From Phenylobacterium sp. (GTDB taxonomy: Bacteria; Pseudomonadota; Alphaproteobacteria; Caulobacterales; Caulobacteraceae), in the NCBI RefSeq assembly GCF_013822795.1, contig NZ_PNLB01000005.1:1-64000 (forward strand): 64,000 nt of DNA, written 5' to 3'. The notes beneath the pieces are model-generated. The model had not been told where the DNA came from. It worked only from the letters and a program-made list of their open reading frames with translations, and did not search any database. Shown here in pieces: positions 10,697-19,542 of this stretch. Position 1 is the stretch's first letter, and each line of letters begins with the position of its first letter. The translations under genes were made by a program, and so were the position numbers.

Positions 10697-11284
10697 ATGT
10701 CCATCAGCAACACTTCGACGGCGCCGATGGCCGCGCAGGCCCCGGCCCAGGGCCGGCCCGGCGAGTTTGCGGCGGACGGCAAGTCGCTGTTTTCAAAGGC
10801 CTACGCCAGGGCCGGGGCGGGCGCGGGTCCTACTTTGGCCGGCGACGAGGCCGAGGGCGACCTGGCCGCGATGCTGGATCTGGCGCGTATGGCCGGCGGC
10901 AACAACGACTCGGCGGCTTTTGCCGCCCGTACACGCGGCGCCGGGGAGGCGGCCGAGATCTCGATCGAGTCCCTGCAGAACGTTCTGGCTGAAGGCGGCC
11001 TGGCCAGCTGGCTGGTCAGCGACGAAGCCGACGAGCTGAGCCTGGCCGAGCTGCGGGCCGAGGTGATCGGCGGCGAGGTGCTGCCGGCGTACGGCCTGGA
11101 GCGTCGGTCGCCGCGGCTGCCCGACCCCGCCGCCCCCGACTATCTCGACCAGGTCCGTCGCCGGCTGGTCGGCATCGGCGAGGCGGGGCCGACGCCGCCG
11201 GCGCCGGACGCGCTCGACCGCGTGCTGCGCGAGGAGCGGGCGCGGATGACCGAGCGCATGGTTGCAGCTTTGGCGCGGTCCTGA
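10697..11284 (+). CDS. Unrecognised 195-residue protein
   Basis: I do not recognise this protein. The N-terminal about 35 residues are low-complexity (Ser, Thr, Ala, Pro, Gly, Gln) and look disordered. The rest is Ala/Glu/Leu/Arg-rich and probably helical, with no signal peptide or membrane helix. Codon use and GC match the neighbours, and it begins with ATG downstream of an AGCGGGAGG site (10684-10692), so it is likely a real gene. It is divergent from asd and upstream of a thioesterase gene (79-nt gap). No function can be proposed. Confidence 0.7.
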   Translation: MSISNTSTAPMAAQAPAQGRPGEFAADGKSLFSKAYARAGAGAGPTLAGDEAEGDLAAMLDLARMAGGNNDSAAFAARTRGAGEAAEISIESLQNVLAEGGLASWLVSDEADELSLAELRAEVIGGEVLPAYGLERRSPRLPDPAAPDYLDQVRRRLVGIGEAGPTPPAPDALDRVLREERARMTERMVAALARS

Positions 11285-11363
11285 CGCAGCATGACCTCGC
11301 AGGTCATGGACCTGCGGCCCCGCGCGCGGTTCGGTGCGCAAACGATCACATAGGAGACGCGCG

Positions 11364-11750
11364 ATGGCGCAGGACACCGGCATGCCCTTCTCCAACCTGA
11401 TGGGGGTGGAGATCGTTGAGCGCAGCAAGGAGCGGGTGGTCGGACGGCTGATCGTGCGCGAAGACCTCTGCACCGCCGGCGGCATCCTGCATGGCGGGGC
11501 GTTCATGGCCTTCGCCGACGCCCTGGGCGCGGTCGGCGGCTTCCTCAACCTGCCGGCTGGGGCGCGAACCACGACCCTGGAATCGAAGACCAACTTTCTC
11601 GGCGCCGCCAAGGTCGGGACGACCGTGCAGGGCGAGGCCATACCGCTGCACATCGGCCGACGGTCCAGCGTCTGGCAGACCCGGATCACCAACGCCGACG
11701 GCAAGCTGCTGGCGCTGGTGCTGCAGACCCAGATGACGGTGGAGGCTTAG
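11364..11750 (+). CDS. PaaI-type hotdog thioesterase
   Basis: Acyl-CoA thioesterase of the 4HBT/PaaI group, about 128 residues, a single hotdog fold. The hallmark HGGAFMAFADALGA holds the catalytic-region HGG followed by an acidic residue, and ESKTNFLGAAKVG matches the second conserved strand pair. I chose ATG at 11364 because TAGGAG (11351-11356) precedes it at good spacing; another possible start ten codons upstream lacks a ribosome site. Substrate unknown; hydroxyphenylacetyl-CoA- or aromatic acyl-CoA-type esters are typical of the family. Confidence 0.88.
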   Translation: MAQDTGMPFSNLMGVEIVERSKERVVGRLIVREDLCTAGGILHGGAFMAFADALGAVGGFLNLPAGARTTTLESKTNFLGAAKVGTTVQGEAIPLHIGRRSSVWQTRITNADGKLLALVLQTQMTVEA

Positions 11751-11753
11751 AGT

Positions 11754-12740
11754 CTAGCCGGCCCCGATGTCCTCGGCGCGGGTGACGTTGCGCATCGGCT
11801 CGCCGCGCAGGTAGAGCGCCAGGTTGGTCAGGAACAGTTCGTCGCCGCGCCCGCCGGTCAGCTCGCCGCGGTTGGAGGCGTGCGGCGTGACCCGCACCTG
11901 GGGGTGATCCCAGAACCAGGCGTCGGCCGGCAGCGGTTCGGTCTGGAAGACGTCGAGCACCGCGTGCGCGGGTTGACCCCGGTCGAGCCCGGCGCGCAGG
12001 GCGTCTTCGTCGACCAGCCCGCCGCGGCCGATGTTGATGAGGATCGCGCCGGGCTTCATCGCCGCGAAGAAGGCGGCGTCGGCGAGGTCGCGGGTTTCCT
12101 CGTTGAGCGCGCAGGCCAGCACCACCACGTCGGCCTCGGGCAGGGTCTGGGGCAGGTCGGCCAGGGTGCTGACCGCGTCGGCCAGCCCTTCGGGGTCGGG
12201 GGAGCGGCGGACCGCCTCGATCTGGGCCCCGAACGCCTTGGCGCGCTGGGCGATCTCGCGGCCGATATTGCCGAAACCGACGATCAGCCAGCGGGTCTGA
12301 CCGACCTCGCGGAAGTTCACCGGCGTCCATTGGTGGGCCCGCTGATGGGCCGCCTGCTCGGCGATCGGGTGCAGCAGGCTCAGGGCGTGGATGGTCACGT
12401 ACTCGGCGATGGCCGGGGCCTGGGCGCTGGAGTTGGTGACGGTCAGCGCCTCGCGGGCCAGCGGCTTGAACATCGGATTGTCGAGCCCTGCGAACGCCGT
12501 CTGCACCCAGCGCGCATCGGGCGAGGCCGCCAGCCGCGGGAAATAGTCGCCGCCGCGCTTGCCGAACGCGTCGAGGCTCAGCCACCAGATTTGCGGCTTC
12601 AGGTCCGCCGCATCGAACGGCGCGCCGCGCAGGGTCAGCCCGCCGTCCGGCTCCAGGATCACGACGTCGAGGTCGGGAGCGAGGGCGGCCAGGCGCTCGG
12701 CGATGCGGTCGTAGGGGGCGCGGAGGAGGAGAGCTTGCAT
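11754..12740 (-). CDS. D-2-hydroxyacid dehydrogenase (glyoxylate/hydroxypyruvate reductase type)
   Basis: NAD(P)H-dependent reductase of 2-keto acids, 328 residues. The dinucleotide motif is VGFGNIGREIAQRAKAFG, with conserved catalytic-domain segments INIGRGGLVDEDAL (Arg) and DVFQTEPLP (Glu), and the family's His-containing end WDHPQVRVTPHAS. It is divergent from the MarR gene at 12821 across an 80-nt region with a GACA-N6-TGTC inverted repeat, so MarR control is plausible. The exact substrate (glyoxylate, hydroxypyruvate or other) is uncertain. Confidence 0.88.
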   Translation of the reverse strand: MQALLLRAPYDRIAERLAALAPDLDVVILEPDGGLTLRGAPFDAADLKPQIWWLSLDAFGKRGGDYFPRLAASPDARWVQTAFAGLDNPMFKPLAREALTVTNSSAQAPAIAEYVTIHALSLLHPIAEQAAHQRAHQWTPVNFREVGQTRWLIVGFGNIGREIAQRAKAFGAQIEAVRRSPDPEGLADAVSTLADLPQTLPEADVVVLACALNEETRDLADAAFFAAMKPGAILINIGRGGLVDEDALRAGLDRGQPAHAVLDVFQTEPLPADAWFWDHPQVRVTPHASNRGELTGGRGDELFLTNLALYLRGEPMRNVTRAEDIGAG

Positions 12741-12787
12741 ACCCGAACTCTAGCTTGGCCTTCAGTTCCGGCAATGCCCGAACATTT

Positions 12788-12801
12788 GACAGCGTATTGT
12801 C
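12788..12801. promoter_or_regulatory. Inverted repeat in marR / dehydrogenase divergent promoter
   Basis: GACA-N6-TGTC, lying 20 nt upstream of the MarR start codon and 48 nt from the divergent dehydrogenase start. Size and position suit a dimeric MarR operator, but the arms are only 4 bp and the motif could occur by chance. Confidence 0.3.
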
Positions 12802-12820
12802 GAAGTAGCAGTCTGTTGTC

Positions 12821-13267
12821 ATGGAAGCCTCTGCCGACGCCGTTCTGCGCCTGGTCGACGCCGTCGGAATCGCGGCTGACGGCTTCGCCCAATTCGAGGA
12901 CCGGATGCTGGCCGACACCGGTCTGACCGGCGCGCGAATGCGGGTCGCCGTGGTGCTGGCGCCGCCAGGTGCGGCGCGGACCGTACCGCAGGTGGCCCGG
13001 ACCCTGGGGCTCACCCGCCAGGCGGTGCAACGTCTGGCCGACGACCTCGCCGAGAGGGGGCTGGCCGCGTGGCGGGAGAACCCCGAGCACCGCCGCGCGA
13101 GGCTGCTGCAACTGACGCCGGCCGGACGCGCCGCCTACAGCGAGGCCTTGCAGCGCAAATTGCTGTGGGCCCAGGGCCTGTCGGAGGGATTGAGCCCCGC
13201 ATGGCTGGCGGTGGCCACCGAGCTGCTGGGCCTGATGAGCCGACGGGCGGCGCCGAAAACGAGATAG
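12821..13267 (+). CDS. MarR-family transcriptional regulator
   Basis: DNA-binding regulator of 148 residues. The winged-helix segment runs through VPQVARTLGLTRQAVQRLADDLAERGLA (helix-turn-helix) and ENPEHRRARLLQLTPAGRA (wing with the family's Asp/Glu-x-R-x-R pattern). It is divergent from a 2-hydroxyacid dehydrogenase gene and followed without a gap by a second MarR-type gene fused to an acetyltransferase. Its TAG stop codon (13265-13267) lies inside a perfect 21-bp palindrome that precedes that second gene. The ligand is unknown. Confidence 0.9.
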   Translation: MEASADAVLRLVDAVGIAADGFAQFEDRMLADTGLTGARMRVAVVLAPPGAARTVPQVARTLGLTRQAVQRLADDLAERGLAAWRENPEHRRARLLQLTPAGRAAYSEALQRKLLWAQGLSEGLSPAWLAVATELLGLMSRRAAPKTR

Positions 13268-13284
13268 TTGACTCAGTCAACTAT
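13264..13284. promoter_or_regulatory. Perfect 21-bp palindromic operator candidate
   Basis: ATAGTTGACT C AGTCAACTAT: 10-bp arms with no mismatch around one central base. It overlaps the stop codon of the upstream marR gene and ends 31 nt before the ATG of the MarR-GNAT gene. The length, AT-rich arms and TTGACTxAGTCAA core are what MarR dimers typically bind. It is probably an autoregulatory site of one of the two flanking regulators. Confidence 0.7.
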
Positions 13285-13315
13285 TTGCATTTTCCTTGTC
13301 CCAGGAGGCGTTTGC

Positions 13316-14236
13316 ATGTTGCCCAGGGACCCCGTCGCCGCTGTCCGGCGTTTCAACCGCTTCTACACCCGCCGCATCGGCGCGCTGGACGAGGCGCACC
13401 TCGGATCGCCGTACACCCTCGCTGAGATGCGGGTGCTGTATGAGGTCGCTCAGGCGCCGGACGGCGTCACACCCAAGCTGCTGGCGACGCGCACCGGCAT
13501 GGACAACGGCTATCTCAGCCGGGTGCTCAAGCGCTTCGAGCGCGAGGGGCTGCTCTCCCGCCAGACCTCGGCGAGCGACCGCCGCAGCGTCTCGGTATGG
13601 CTGACTTCCGACGGCATCCACGCCTACAACCGCTGGCTCGGCTCGGCCCAAGGCGCGGTCGAGGGGATGCTGGGCGCGCTGACCGCCGTTCAGAAGACCA
13701 AGCTCACCAAGGCGATGGCCGAGATCGAGCATCTGCTCGACGAGCCGGCCCCAGGGAAGATCGTGCTGCGCGGCCATCGACCCGGAGACATCGGCTGGGT
13801 CATCCATCGCCACGGGACGCTGTATGCGCGCGAGTACGGCTGGGACGAGCGCTTCGAGGCGCTGGTCGCCCAGATCGCTGCTGACTTCGTCAACAACTTC
13901 GACCCGACCAGCGAGCGCTGCTGGATCGCCGAGCGCGACGGCGAAATCCTCGGCTCGATCTTCCTGGTCAAGGGCGAGGAGCCGGGCCAGGCCAAGCTGC
14001 GGCTGCTGCTGATCGAGCCGGCGGCGCGGGGGCTGGGCCTGGGCAAGCGGCTGGTCGCCGAGTGCGTCGCCTTCGCCCGCCAGGCCGGCTACGACGAGAT
14101 CACGCTCTGGACCCAGAGCATCCTCGGCGCCGCACGCGCAGTCTATGCCGGCGCCGGGTTTGAGCTGGTCGAGAGCCGTCCTGACGGCGCCTTCGCCGAG
14201 GGGCTGATCAGCGAGACCTGGGTATTGAAGCTCTAG
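13316..14236 (+). CDS. MarR-GNAT fusion (bifunctional HTH / N-acetyltransferase)
   Basis: About 306 residues. Residues 1-145 form a MarR winged helix (GVTPKLLATRTGMDNGYLSRVLKRFEREGL, then SASDRRSVSVWLTSDG). Residues about 155-306 are a GNAT acetyltransferase with the acetyl-CoA loop EPAARGLGLGKRLV and a terminal ARAVYAGAGFELVESR. The fusion is a known arrangement. I chose ATG at 13316, preceded by AGGAGG at 13303-13308; an in-frame TTG at 13268 lies within the palindrome. The gene sits behind a 21-bp palindrome suited to autoregulation. The acetylated substrate is unknown. Confidence 0.9.
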   Translation: MLPRDPVAAVRRFNRFYTRRIGALDEAHLGSPYTLAEMRVLYEVAQAPDGVTPKLLATRTGMDNGYLSRVLKRFEREGLLSRQTSASDRRSVSVWLTSDGIHAYNRWLGSAQGAVEGMLGALTAVQKTKLTKAMAEIEHLLDEPAPGKIVLRGHRPGDIGWVIHRHGTLYAREYGWDERFEALVAQIAADFVNNFDPTSERCWIAERDGEILGSIFLVKGEEPGQAKLRLLLIEPAARGLGLGKRLVAECVAFARQAGYDEITLWTQSILGAARAVYAGAGFELVESRPDGAFAEGLISETWVLKL

Positions 14237-14271
14237 GGTGACAACGCTCCCGGCGCCCCTAGAGTGCGCCC

Positions 14272-15540
14272 ATGCGCAAACCCAATTTCATTGTCATTCT
14301 CGCCGACGATCTCGGCTATGGCGACCTCGGCTGCGACGGCGGCAAGGTCATCCGAACGCCGCACCTCGACCGCATGGCGGCCGAAGGCGTGCGTCTGACC
14401 GACTTCTATGCGTCGGCCAATGTCTGCACGCCCTCGCGGGCCGGCCTGCTGACCGGCCAGTATGCGATCCGCAACGGCCTGGCGCATGAGGTCATCCAGC
14501 CGGCTGACACCACTGGCCTGCCGCCGGACGCGCTGACCATCCCCAAGGCGCTGGGCGAAGACTACGCCAGCGCCCTGATCGGCAAATGGCACCTGGGCCA
14601 TGTGGCGCCGCATTGGCCGCCGATGGTCTACGGTTTCGACCGTTTTTACGGCCTGCCCTACAGCCACGATATGAAGCCGCTGGCGCTCTATGACAGCGCC
14701 ACCTCGCCAATGACCGAGAGCAAGGCCGACTTCACCAAGCTGACCCAGTGGTTCTTCGAGCAGACGGCCGCCTTCGCCGAGCAGAACCGTGAGCAGCCGT
14801 TCTTCGTTCTGCTGGCGCTGACCGCGCCGCATATCCCGCTGAAGCCCAATCCCGACGACCTAACCGGCTCGCCCGGCGGCGCCTATGGCGAGGTGGTCGA
14901 GGAAATCGACCTTAATGTCGGTCGGCTGCTAGAGAAGCTGAAGGCGCTAGGCATCGACGACGACACCATGGTCGTCTTCACCTCGGACAACGGGCCGTGG
15001 TTCGAGGGCTCGTCAGGCCCGTTCCGCGACCGCAAGGGCGGCTCGGCCTGGGACGGCGGCTTCCGCGTGCCGTTCATCGCCCGCCAGCCGGGGACGCTGC
15101 CGGCCGGCGCGGTCAGCGACGCCCTGGCCAGTAATCTCGATCTGCTGCCGACGCTGAACGCCATGGCCGGCCGCCCGCCGGTCGCCGATCGCGAACTCGA
15201 CGGCGCCGACCTGTCGGGCGTGCTGAAGGACGGCGCGGCCTCGCCGCACGAGGAGATCGTGCTGTTCGACAACGCCAAGGTCGCGGCCGTGCGCACGCCG
15301 CGCTGGAAGTACGTGGCGCGGTCCTACTACCGGACCTACGACATCCCGCTGGACGGCTATCCGCTGCTGTTCGACATGGATATCGATCCCGGCGAGAACT
15401 ACAGCATCGCGCGCAACTTCCCGGACGCCGCGGCGGACATGCGCGCGCGGCTGGAGAAGGCCAGGGCCAAGTACGAACCTATGGCGCAGGCGTTTCCGCC
15501 GCACGTGGCGCCGGCCTCAGCGGCCGATCACCCCGACTGA
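14272..15540 (+). CDS. Sulfatase (arylsulfatase family)
   Basis: Type I sulfatase of 422 residues. The metal-binding start NFIVILADDLGYGD is followed by the active-site signature CTPSRAGLLTG, in which Cys52 would be converted to formylglycine, and by GKWHLGH. The later metal site FTSDNGPW is present. There is no N-terminal signal peptide: the mature fold begins at residue 4, so either it acts in the cytoplasm or the annotated start omits an export signal. I see no upstream in-frame hydrophobic stretch. No sulfatase-modifying enzyme gene is adjacent. Substrate unknown. Confidence 0.92.
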   Translation: MRKPNFIVILADDLGYGDLGCDGGKVIRTPHLDRMAAEGVRLTDFYASANVCTPSRAGLLTGQYAIRNGLAHEVIQPADTTGLPPDALTIPKALGEDYASALIGKWHLGHVAPHWPPMVYGFDRFYGLPYSHDMKPLALYDSATSPMTESKADFTKLTQWFFEQTAAFAEQNREQPFFVLLALTAPHIPLKPNPDDLTGSPGGAYGEVVEEIDLNVGRLLEKLKALGIDDDTMVVFTSDNGPWFEGSSGPFRDRKGGSAWDGGFRVPFIARQPGTLPAGAVSDALASNLDLLPTLNAMAGRPPVADRELDGADLSGVLKDGAASPHEEIVLFDNAKVAAVRTPRWKYVARSYYRTYDIPLDGYPLLFDMDIDPGENYSIARNFPDAAADMRARLEKARAKYEPMAQAFPPHVAPASAADHPD

Positions 15541-15547
15541 CGGCAGC

Positions 15548-15877
15548 CTACTTGCGGCGTTGCTTGCGCGCGGCGTAGCGGGCGTCGCGCGCGGCCTTCT
15601 GGGCGGCGCGCAGCTCAAGCTCGGCGGTCTCGGCGTTGAACGCGTCGATCTCGCGCTTGAGCGCGTCCTGCTCGGCCTGAACGCGACGCTTTTCGGCGCG
15701 CTCGATCTCGCGCTTGGCGCGGAGTTCGGCCAGCTCGTTGGCTTTGATGGTGGCGCGGTCGGTGCCCGGGTCGGCCGTGACGGTGGGCTTCACCTTCATC
15801 TTGGCCAGGAGAGCCTTCTTGGCTTCGAGGGACGCGGTGGCGCGGTCTTGGAAAGTGCTGTTCTTAAGATAACTCAT
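15548..15877 (-). CDS. DUF6481-type charged helical protein
   Basis: A 109-residue protein starting MSYLKNSTFQDRATASLEAKKALLAKMK, then almost entirely Ala, Glu, Lys and Arg, consistent with one long alpha helix or coiled coil. It resembles the DUF6481 family found in Alphaproteobacteria; function unknown. I chose ATG at 15877 because the open frame upstream of it has an Arg-rich sequence typical of non-coding frame read-through and overlaps the divergent gene at 16015. The C-terminus ends in a basic tail (AARKQRRK), which might bind nucleic acid, but this is a guess. Confidence 0.8.
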   Translation of the reverse strand: MSYLKNSTFQDRATASLEAKKALLAKMKVKPTVTADPGTDRATIKANELAELRAKREIERAEKRRVQAEQDALKREIDAFNAETAELELRAAQKAARDARYAARKQRRK

Positions 15878-16014
15878 GCGGGCGTCCCCATCTCCCATAT
15901 CGCTGGAAAATGCAATCGGGAGATGGTGCGTTTGTTCGCCGCGGCGCGTCCGTGTGGCGTGGATGCACGTATCTCCAGACAGGCGCGGGCCGCGCCGGGT
16001 CTGGGAGCGTCGCC

Positions 16015-16650
16015 ATGGACGCCATTTCGCGTAGAACCGTTGTATCGACGGGCGTTGCGCTGCTCGGCGCGCCGCGAGCCGCGGCGGCGGCCAAGCTCGC
16101 CTTCGCCGTGTTCCGCAACGGCGTGCGGGTCGGCGAACATGAGATGACATTTTCCGGAGCCGACGAAGATGTCGCGGTGCGGACCGAGGTGTCGCTGGTG
16201 GTCAAGCTGGGCCCGGTTCCGGTCTACCGCTACGCTCACCAGGCCCTCGAACGCTGGCGCGGGGGCCGATTCTTCAGTCTTACGACCACCACCAACGGCA
16301 ACGGTAGGCTGCAGCGTGTGGAGGCGCGGCGGGCGCCCGACGCCGTGCTGATCGACGCCGGCGGCGCGCAGATCCGCGCGCCGGCCGCAGCTGTGCCGCT
16401 GACCCACTGGAAGGCGGCGGCGCTGAGCGGGCCGCTGTTCAATCCGCAGGAGGGCAAGCTGCTGCGGCTGACGGCGCGGCGGGGCGCGACCGAGCCGGTC
16501 AGGCTGGCCAGCGGCGAGGCGATCGCCGCGACGCGCTGGAGCCTGCGCGGCGAGAGCCAGATCGACAACTGGTACGACCAGGGCGGCGTCTGGGCCGCTC
16601 TGCGCGGCCGTCTCCCGGACGGCTCGACGATGGAGTACCGGCGGCTTTAA
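16015..16650 (+). CDS. DUF6134 family exported protein
   Basis: 211 residues. The N-terminus [22 protein letters not shown] is a twin-arginine-like signal ending in an Ala-rich cleavage region. The mature part ([17 protein letters not shown], then [19 protein letters not shown]) matches the DUF6134 pattern of small periplasmic proteins of unknown role. ATG at 16015 has GGGAG at 16003-16007. Its TAA overlaps the leuB stop by 4 nt in the convergent direction, so the two transcripts end against each other with no room for a separate terminator. Confidence 0.8.
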   Translation: MDAISRRTVVSTGVALLGAPRAAAAAKLAFAVFRNGVRVGEHEMTFSGADEDVAVRTEVSLVVKLGPVPVYRYAHQALERWRGGRFFSLTTTTNGNGRLQRVEARRAPDAVLIDAGGAQIRAPAAAVPLTHWKAAALSGPLFNPQEGKLLRLTARRGATEPVRLASGEAIAATRWSLRGESQIDNWYDQGGVWAALRGRLPDGSTMEYRRL

Positions 16651-17699
16651 AGCGCCGCCAGCACCGCGTCGCCCATCTGCACGGTCGAGAGCGCGCCGCC
16701 CAGGTCGCGGGTGCGGGCGCCGCCTTCCAGCGCCTTGACCACGGCGGCGTAGAGCTTGTCGGCGGCCTCGGCGCTGTCGAGCGACCAGCGCAGGGCCATT
16801 TCCAGCGACAGGATCGCGGCCAGCGGGTTGGCCAGGTTCTGGCCGGCGATGTCCGGGGCCGAGCCATGGATCGGCTCGTAGAGGCCGGGCTTGCCGGCGG
16901 CGCCAAGCGCGGCCGAGGGCAGCATGCCGAGCGAGCCGGTCAGCTGGGCCGCGGCGTCCGAGAGGATGTCGCCGAACAGGTTGTCGGTGACCATGACGTC
17001 GAACTGCTTGGGATTCTTGACGATCTGCATGGCCGCGTTGTCGGCCAGGATGTGCTCAAGCTCGACATCGGCGTATTCGCGCTTGTGCAGGTCGCTGACC
17101 ACTTCGCGCCAGAGAAGGCCGCTGTCCATGACGTTGGACTTCTCGGCCGAGTGGACCTTGTTGCGGCGGCCGCGGGCCAGCTCGAAGGCGACGCGGGCCA
17201 CGCGCTCGATCTCGGCGGTGGTGTAGACCTGGGTGTCGACAGCGCGCTTGCCGCCCTCCGGCAGCTCTTCGATGAAGCGCGGCGAGCCGAAGTAGATGCC
17301 GCCGGTCAGCTCGCGGACGATCATGAAGTCGAGGCCTTCGACCAGCTCGCGCTTGAGGCTGGAGGCGTCCGCCAGGGCGTTGAAGCACAGCGCCGGGCGC
17401 AGGTTGGCGAACACTTCCATGCCGGCGCGCAGGTTCAGCAGGCCAGCTTCCGGGCGCTTGTCGCGCGGGGCGCCGACCCACTTGGGACCGCCGACCGCGC
17501 CCATCAGCACGGCCTTGGCGGCCTTGGCCGCGGCCAGGGTTTCGTCGGTCAGCGGGACGCCATGGGCGTCGTAGCTGGCGCCGCCGAACAGCCGCTCCTC
17601 GATGGCGAGGTCCGGGGTCAGGGCCTCGGCCACGCGGCGGACCTGCGCGGTCACTTCCGGGCCGATGCCGTCGCCGGGCAGGAGGAGCAGGTCGGTCAT
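16647..17699 (-). CDS. leuB: 3-isopropylmalate dehydrogenase
   Basis: NAD-dependent oxidative decarboxylation of 3-isopropylmalate, third step of leucine synthesis. 350 residues, normal length. Conserved [11 protein letters not shown] at the N-terminus, substrate Arg region [23 protein letters not shown], and the metal-binding segment [27 protein letters not shown], then [13 protein letters not shown]. It is the last gene of the minus-strand leucine operon, 27 nt after the ABM gene. It ends antisense against the DUF6134 gene. Confidence 0.96.
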   Translation of the reverse strand: MTDLLLLPGDGIGPEVTAQVRRVAEALTPDLAIEERLFGGASYDAHGVPLTDETLAAAKAAKAVLMGAVGGPKWVGAPRDKRPEAGLLNLRAGMEVFANLRPALCFNALADASSLKRELVEGLDFMIVRELTGGIYFGSPRFIEELPEGGKRAVDTQVYTTAEIERVARVAFELARGRRNKVHSAEKSNVMDSGLLWREVVSDLHKREYADVELEHILADNAAMQIVKNPKQFDVMVTDNLFGDILSDAAAQLTGSLGMLPSAALGAAGKPGLYEPIHGSAPDIAGQNLANPLAAILSLEMALRWSLDSAEAADKLYAAVVKALEGGARTRDLGGALSTVQMGDAVLAAL

Positions 17700-17726
17700 G
17701 TGGGAAACCTTGTAAAAGTCACGCGC

Positions 17727-18029
17727 CTAGAGCTGGCGTTCGGAGGCGATCTCGTAGGCGAAGAGCCGGCGATCGGAAACCCCGAAGGCGGGCCAATGGC
17801 TGCGCCAGGTCGCCATGTGGGGTGTTTGGAAATGAGCATCGAGCGCGGTCTGGTCGCGCCAGGCCTCGAACACCCGGATCAGGCCCGGATCGAGCACGTC
17901 CTCGGCGTAGGAGTATTCGAGGCAGCCGTCCTCGGCGCGGCTGGCGTCCAGCATGGCGCGCATGTGCGGCCGGAAGTCGTTCAGGACCTCCGGCGGCACG
18001 CGCACCGTGCCGGCGATGATCAGGCTCAC
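17727..18029 (-). CDS. ABM-domain protein (putative quinol monooxygenase, YgiN type)
   Basis: A 100-residue single-domain protein of the antibiotic-biosynthesis-monooxygenase fold: [12 protein letters not shown], then [39 protein letters not shown], the typical ferredoxin-like dimeric barrel. Family members act as cofactor-free oxygenases or as heme/quinol-related enzymes; the role here is not known. Its start overlaps the leuD stop by 4 nt, and leuB follows after 27 nt, so it is expressed as part of the leucine operon. Confidence 0.85.
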   Translation of the reverse strand: MSLIIAGTVRVPPEVLNDFRPHMRAMLDASRAEDGCLEYSYAEDVLDPGLIRVFEAWRDQTALDAHFQTPHMATWRSHWPAFGVSDRRLFAYEIASERQL

Positions 18030-18637
18030 GCCCGCTCCAGCCAGGGCTGGCTGATGGCGCGCTTGCCTTCGAAGACGTCGATGGACGGGGCGGCCTGCAG
18101 GGTCTCGCCGATGGCGTCGAGGCCGTTGAGCATCTTGTCCTTGCGGGACGGGTCGATCTGGAAACTGAAGGTCTTGCCCGACGGCGAGACCACGGTCTGG
18201 GCCTCCAGGTCGACCGTGACCATGTGGTTGCCGCCCTTGGCCTCTTCCATAAGATCCTGAACTTCCTCGGGTTTCAGGACCACCGGCAGCAGGCCGTTCT
18301 GGAAGCAGTTGTTATAGAAAATGTCCGCGAAGCTAGTCGAGATCACGCAGTTGATCCCGAAATCCATTAGCGCCCAGGGGGCGTGCTCACGCGAGGAGCC
18401 GCAGCCGAAGTTGTCGCCGGCGACCAGCACGCCCGCGCCCTTGTACTCGGGGCGGTTCAGAACGAAGTCGTTCTTTTCCTTGCCGTTTTCATCGAAGCGG
18501 AAGTCGTAGAACAGGCCGCGGCCCAGGCCCTCGCGTTCCACGGTCTTGAGGAACTGCTTGGGAATGATCTGGTCGGTGTCGATGTTCGCCAGCGGCAGCG
18601 GGGCGATCTTGGCGTCGAGGCGGGTGAAGGCTTGCAT
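18026..18637 (-). CDS. leuD: 3-isopropylmalate dehydratase small subunit
   Basis: Swivelling-domain subunit of isopropylmalate isomerase, partner of LeuC. 203 residues. Hallmarks: [19 protein letters not shown] near the N-terminus and the [17 protein letters not shown] active-site loop. The start codon overlaps the stop of the upstream secreted-protein gene by one base (TGATG), which suggests translational coupling. LeuC lies 2.5 kb upstream in the same operon with three unrelated genes between, an uncommon arrangement. Confidence 0.96.
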   Translation of the reverse strand: MQAFTRLDAKIAPLPLANIDTDQIIPKQFLKTVEREGLGRGLFYDFRFDENGKEKNDFVLNRPEYKGAGVLVAGDNFGCGSSREHAPWALMDFGINCVISTSFADIFYNNCFQNGLLPVVLKPEEVQDLMEEAKGGNHMVTVDLEAQTVVSPSGKTFSFQIDPSRKDKMLNGLDAIGETLQAAPSIDVFEGKRAISQPWLERA

Positions 18638-19542
18638 CAGTTGGTCTTAGCAGGAGTTTGAGGTTGGGTCTGCGTGATGGTCCAGCGTTCGACGCGGGAA
18701 ATGTCGCCCAGGATTACGGTCGAGCTGCACTGAACCTTGAGCGCCAGGCCGGTCGGAACGTCGATCTCATGCCGGCATTCCTCCCTCTGGTCAAAAGGCA
18801 GCTGCGTCACCGACTTGTGCAACGTCTTGGCCTGATCCTTCGAGAGGTCGTCGAACGCGCCGGTCGCAATGTCGGCGACGCTGCGTCGCGCCGACTCCGG
18901 GTCCAGCTGTTGGGCCCAGTCGATGACGGCGCGGTTCTTCGCAGCATCGCGGGAGACCAGGGTGAAGCTGCCCTTGGCGGCCATCGGAGGGCCGCCGAAG
19001 GAGCTCTGCACAGCGTCTTCGTAGGTGATCGTCTTGCGGAGCTTGAGCGACAGCCCTTGGCCTAGGCTGGTGCGGCGGACGTCGCGCATGGCGAGTTCAT
19101 CGACCATCCCCTTGAAGATCGCGGCCTTGCCTGGTCCCACCGTCGCCGGGTCGGGGGAGTTGGGAGAGGTCCGCTTGAGCATGGCGGCGACCGCGTCGCG
19201 GACTTGAGCTTCGTTGCGTATCCCGGTCGGCTGAAGGGCCTCATCGACCGTCAGCTCGATCGGCACGCCGAGGTTCAGGGCCTGGACGGCGTCGTCCGGA
19301 ACGCCGTCTCGCCCCGCGATCGACAGCTGGTGCACGGTCACGACGCCCGGCTCCCAGACCAGCTGCGAGGTGGTGGTCGTGCCGACGATCTCTTTCGCCC
19401 CAGCGCGATTGGTCTCGACCGTGTGCTCGACGGTCATGGTCCAGGTCGCGCCGTCGTCCAGCCTCACCGGGAAACCCTCGGCGGCGGCGGGCGCTGCGAG
19501 CCCTCCCAGCGCTGCGGCCAGTACGGCCGCGGCCGGCTTCAC
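18637..19542 (-). CDS. Unrecognised exported protein within the leu operon
   Basis: 301 residues with a clear Sec-type signal peptide ([23 protein letters not shown]). The mature part contains alternating beta-type segments ([33 protein letters not shown]) and ends in a Thr/Gln/Pro-rich tail. I do not recognise a family. Two cysteines (in EECRHEI and KVQCSST) could form a disulfide in the periplasm. It overlaps the VOC gene start-to-stop by 4 nt and leuD by 1 nt, so it is co-translated with leucine enzymes. Why a secreted protein is placed here is unclear. Confidence 0.8.
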   Translation of the reverse strand: MKPAAAVLAAALGGLAAPAAAEGFPVRLDDGATWTMTVEHTVETNRAGAKEIVGTTTTSQLVWEPGVVTVHQLSIAGRDGVPDDAVQALNLGVPIELTVDEALQPTGIRNEAQVRDAVAAMLKRTSPNSPDPATVGPGKAAIFKGMVDELAMRDVRRTSLGQGLSLKLRKTITYEDAVQSSFGGPPMAAKGSFTLVSRDAAKNRAVIDWAQQLDPESARRSVADIATGAFDDLSKDQAKTLHKSVTQLPFDQREECRHEIDVPTGLALKVQCSSTVILGDISRVERWTITQTQPQTPAKTN

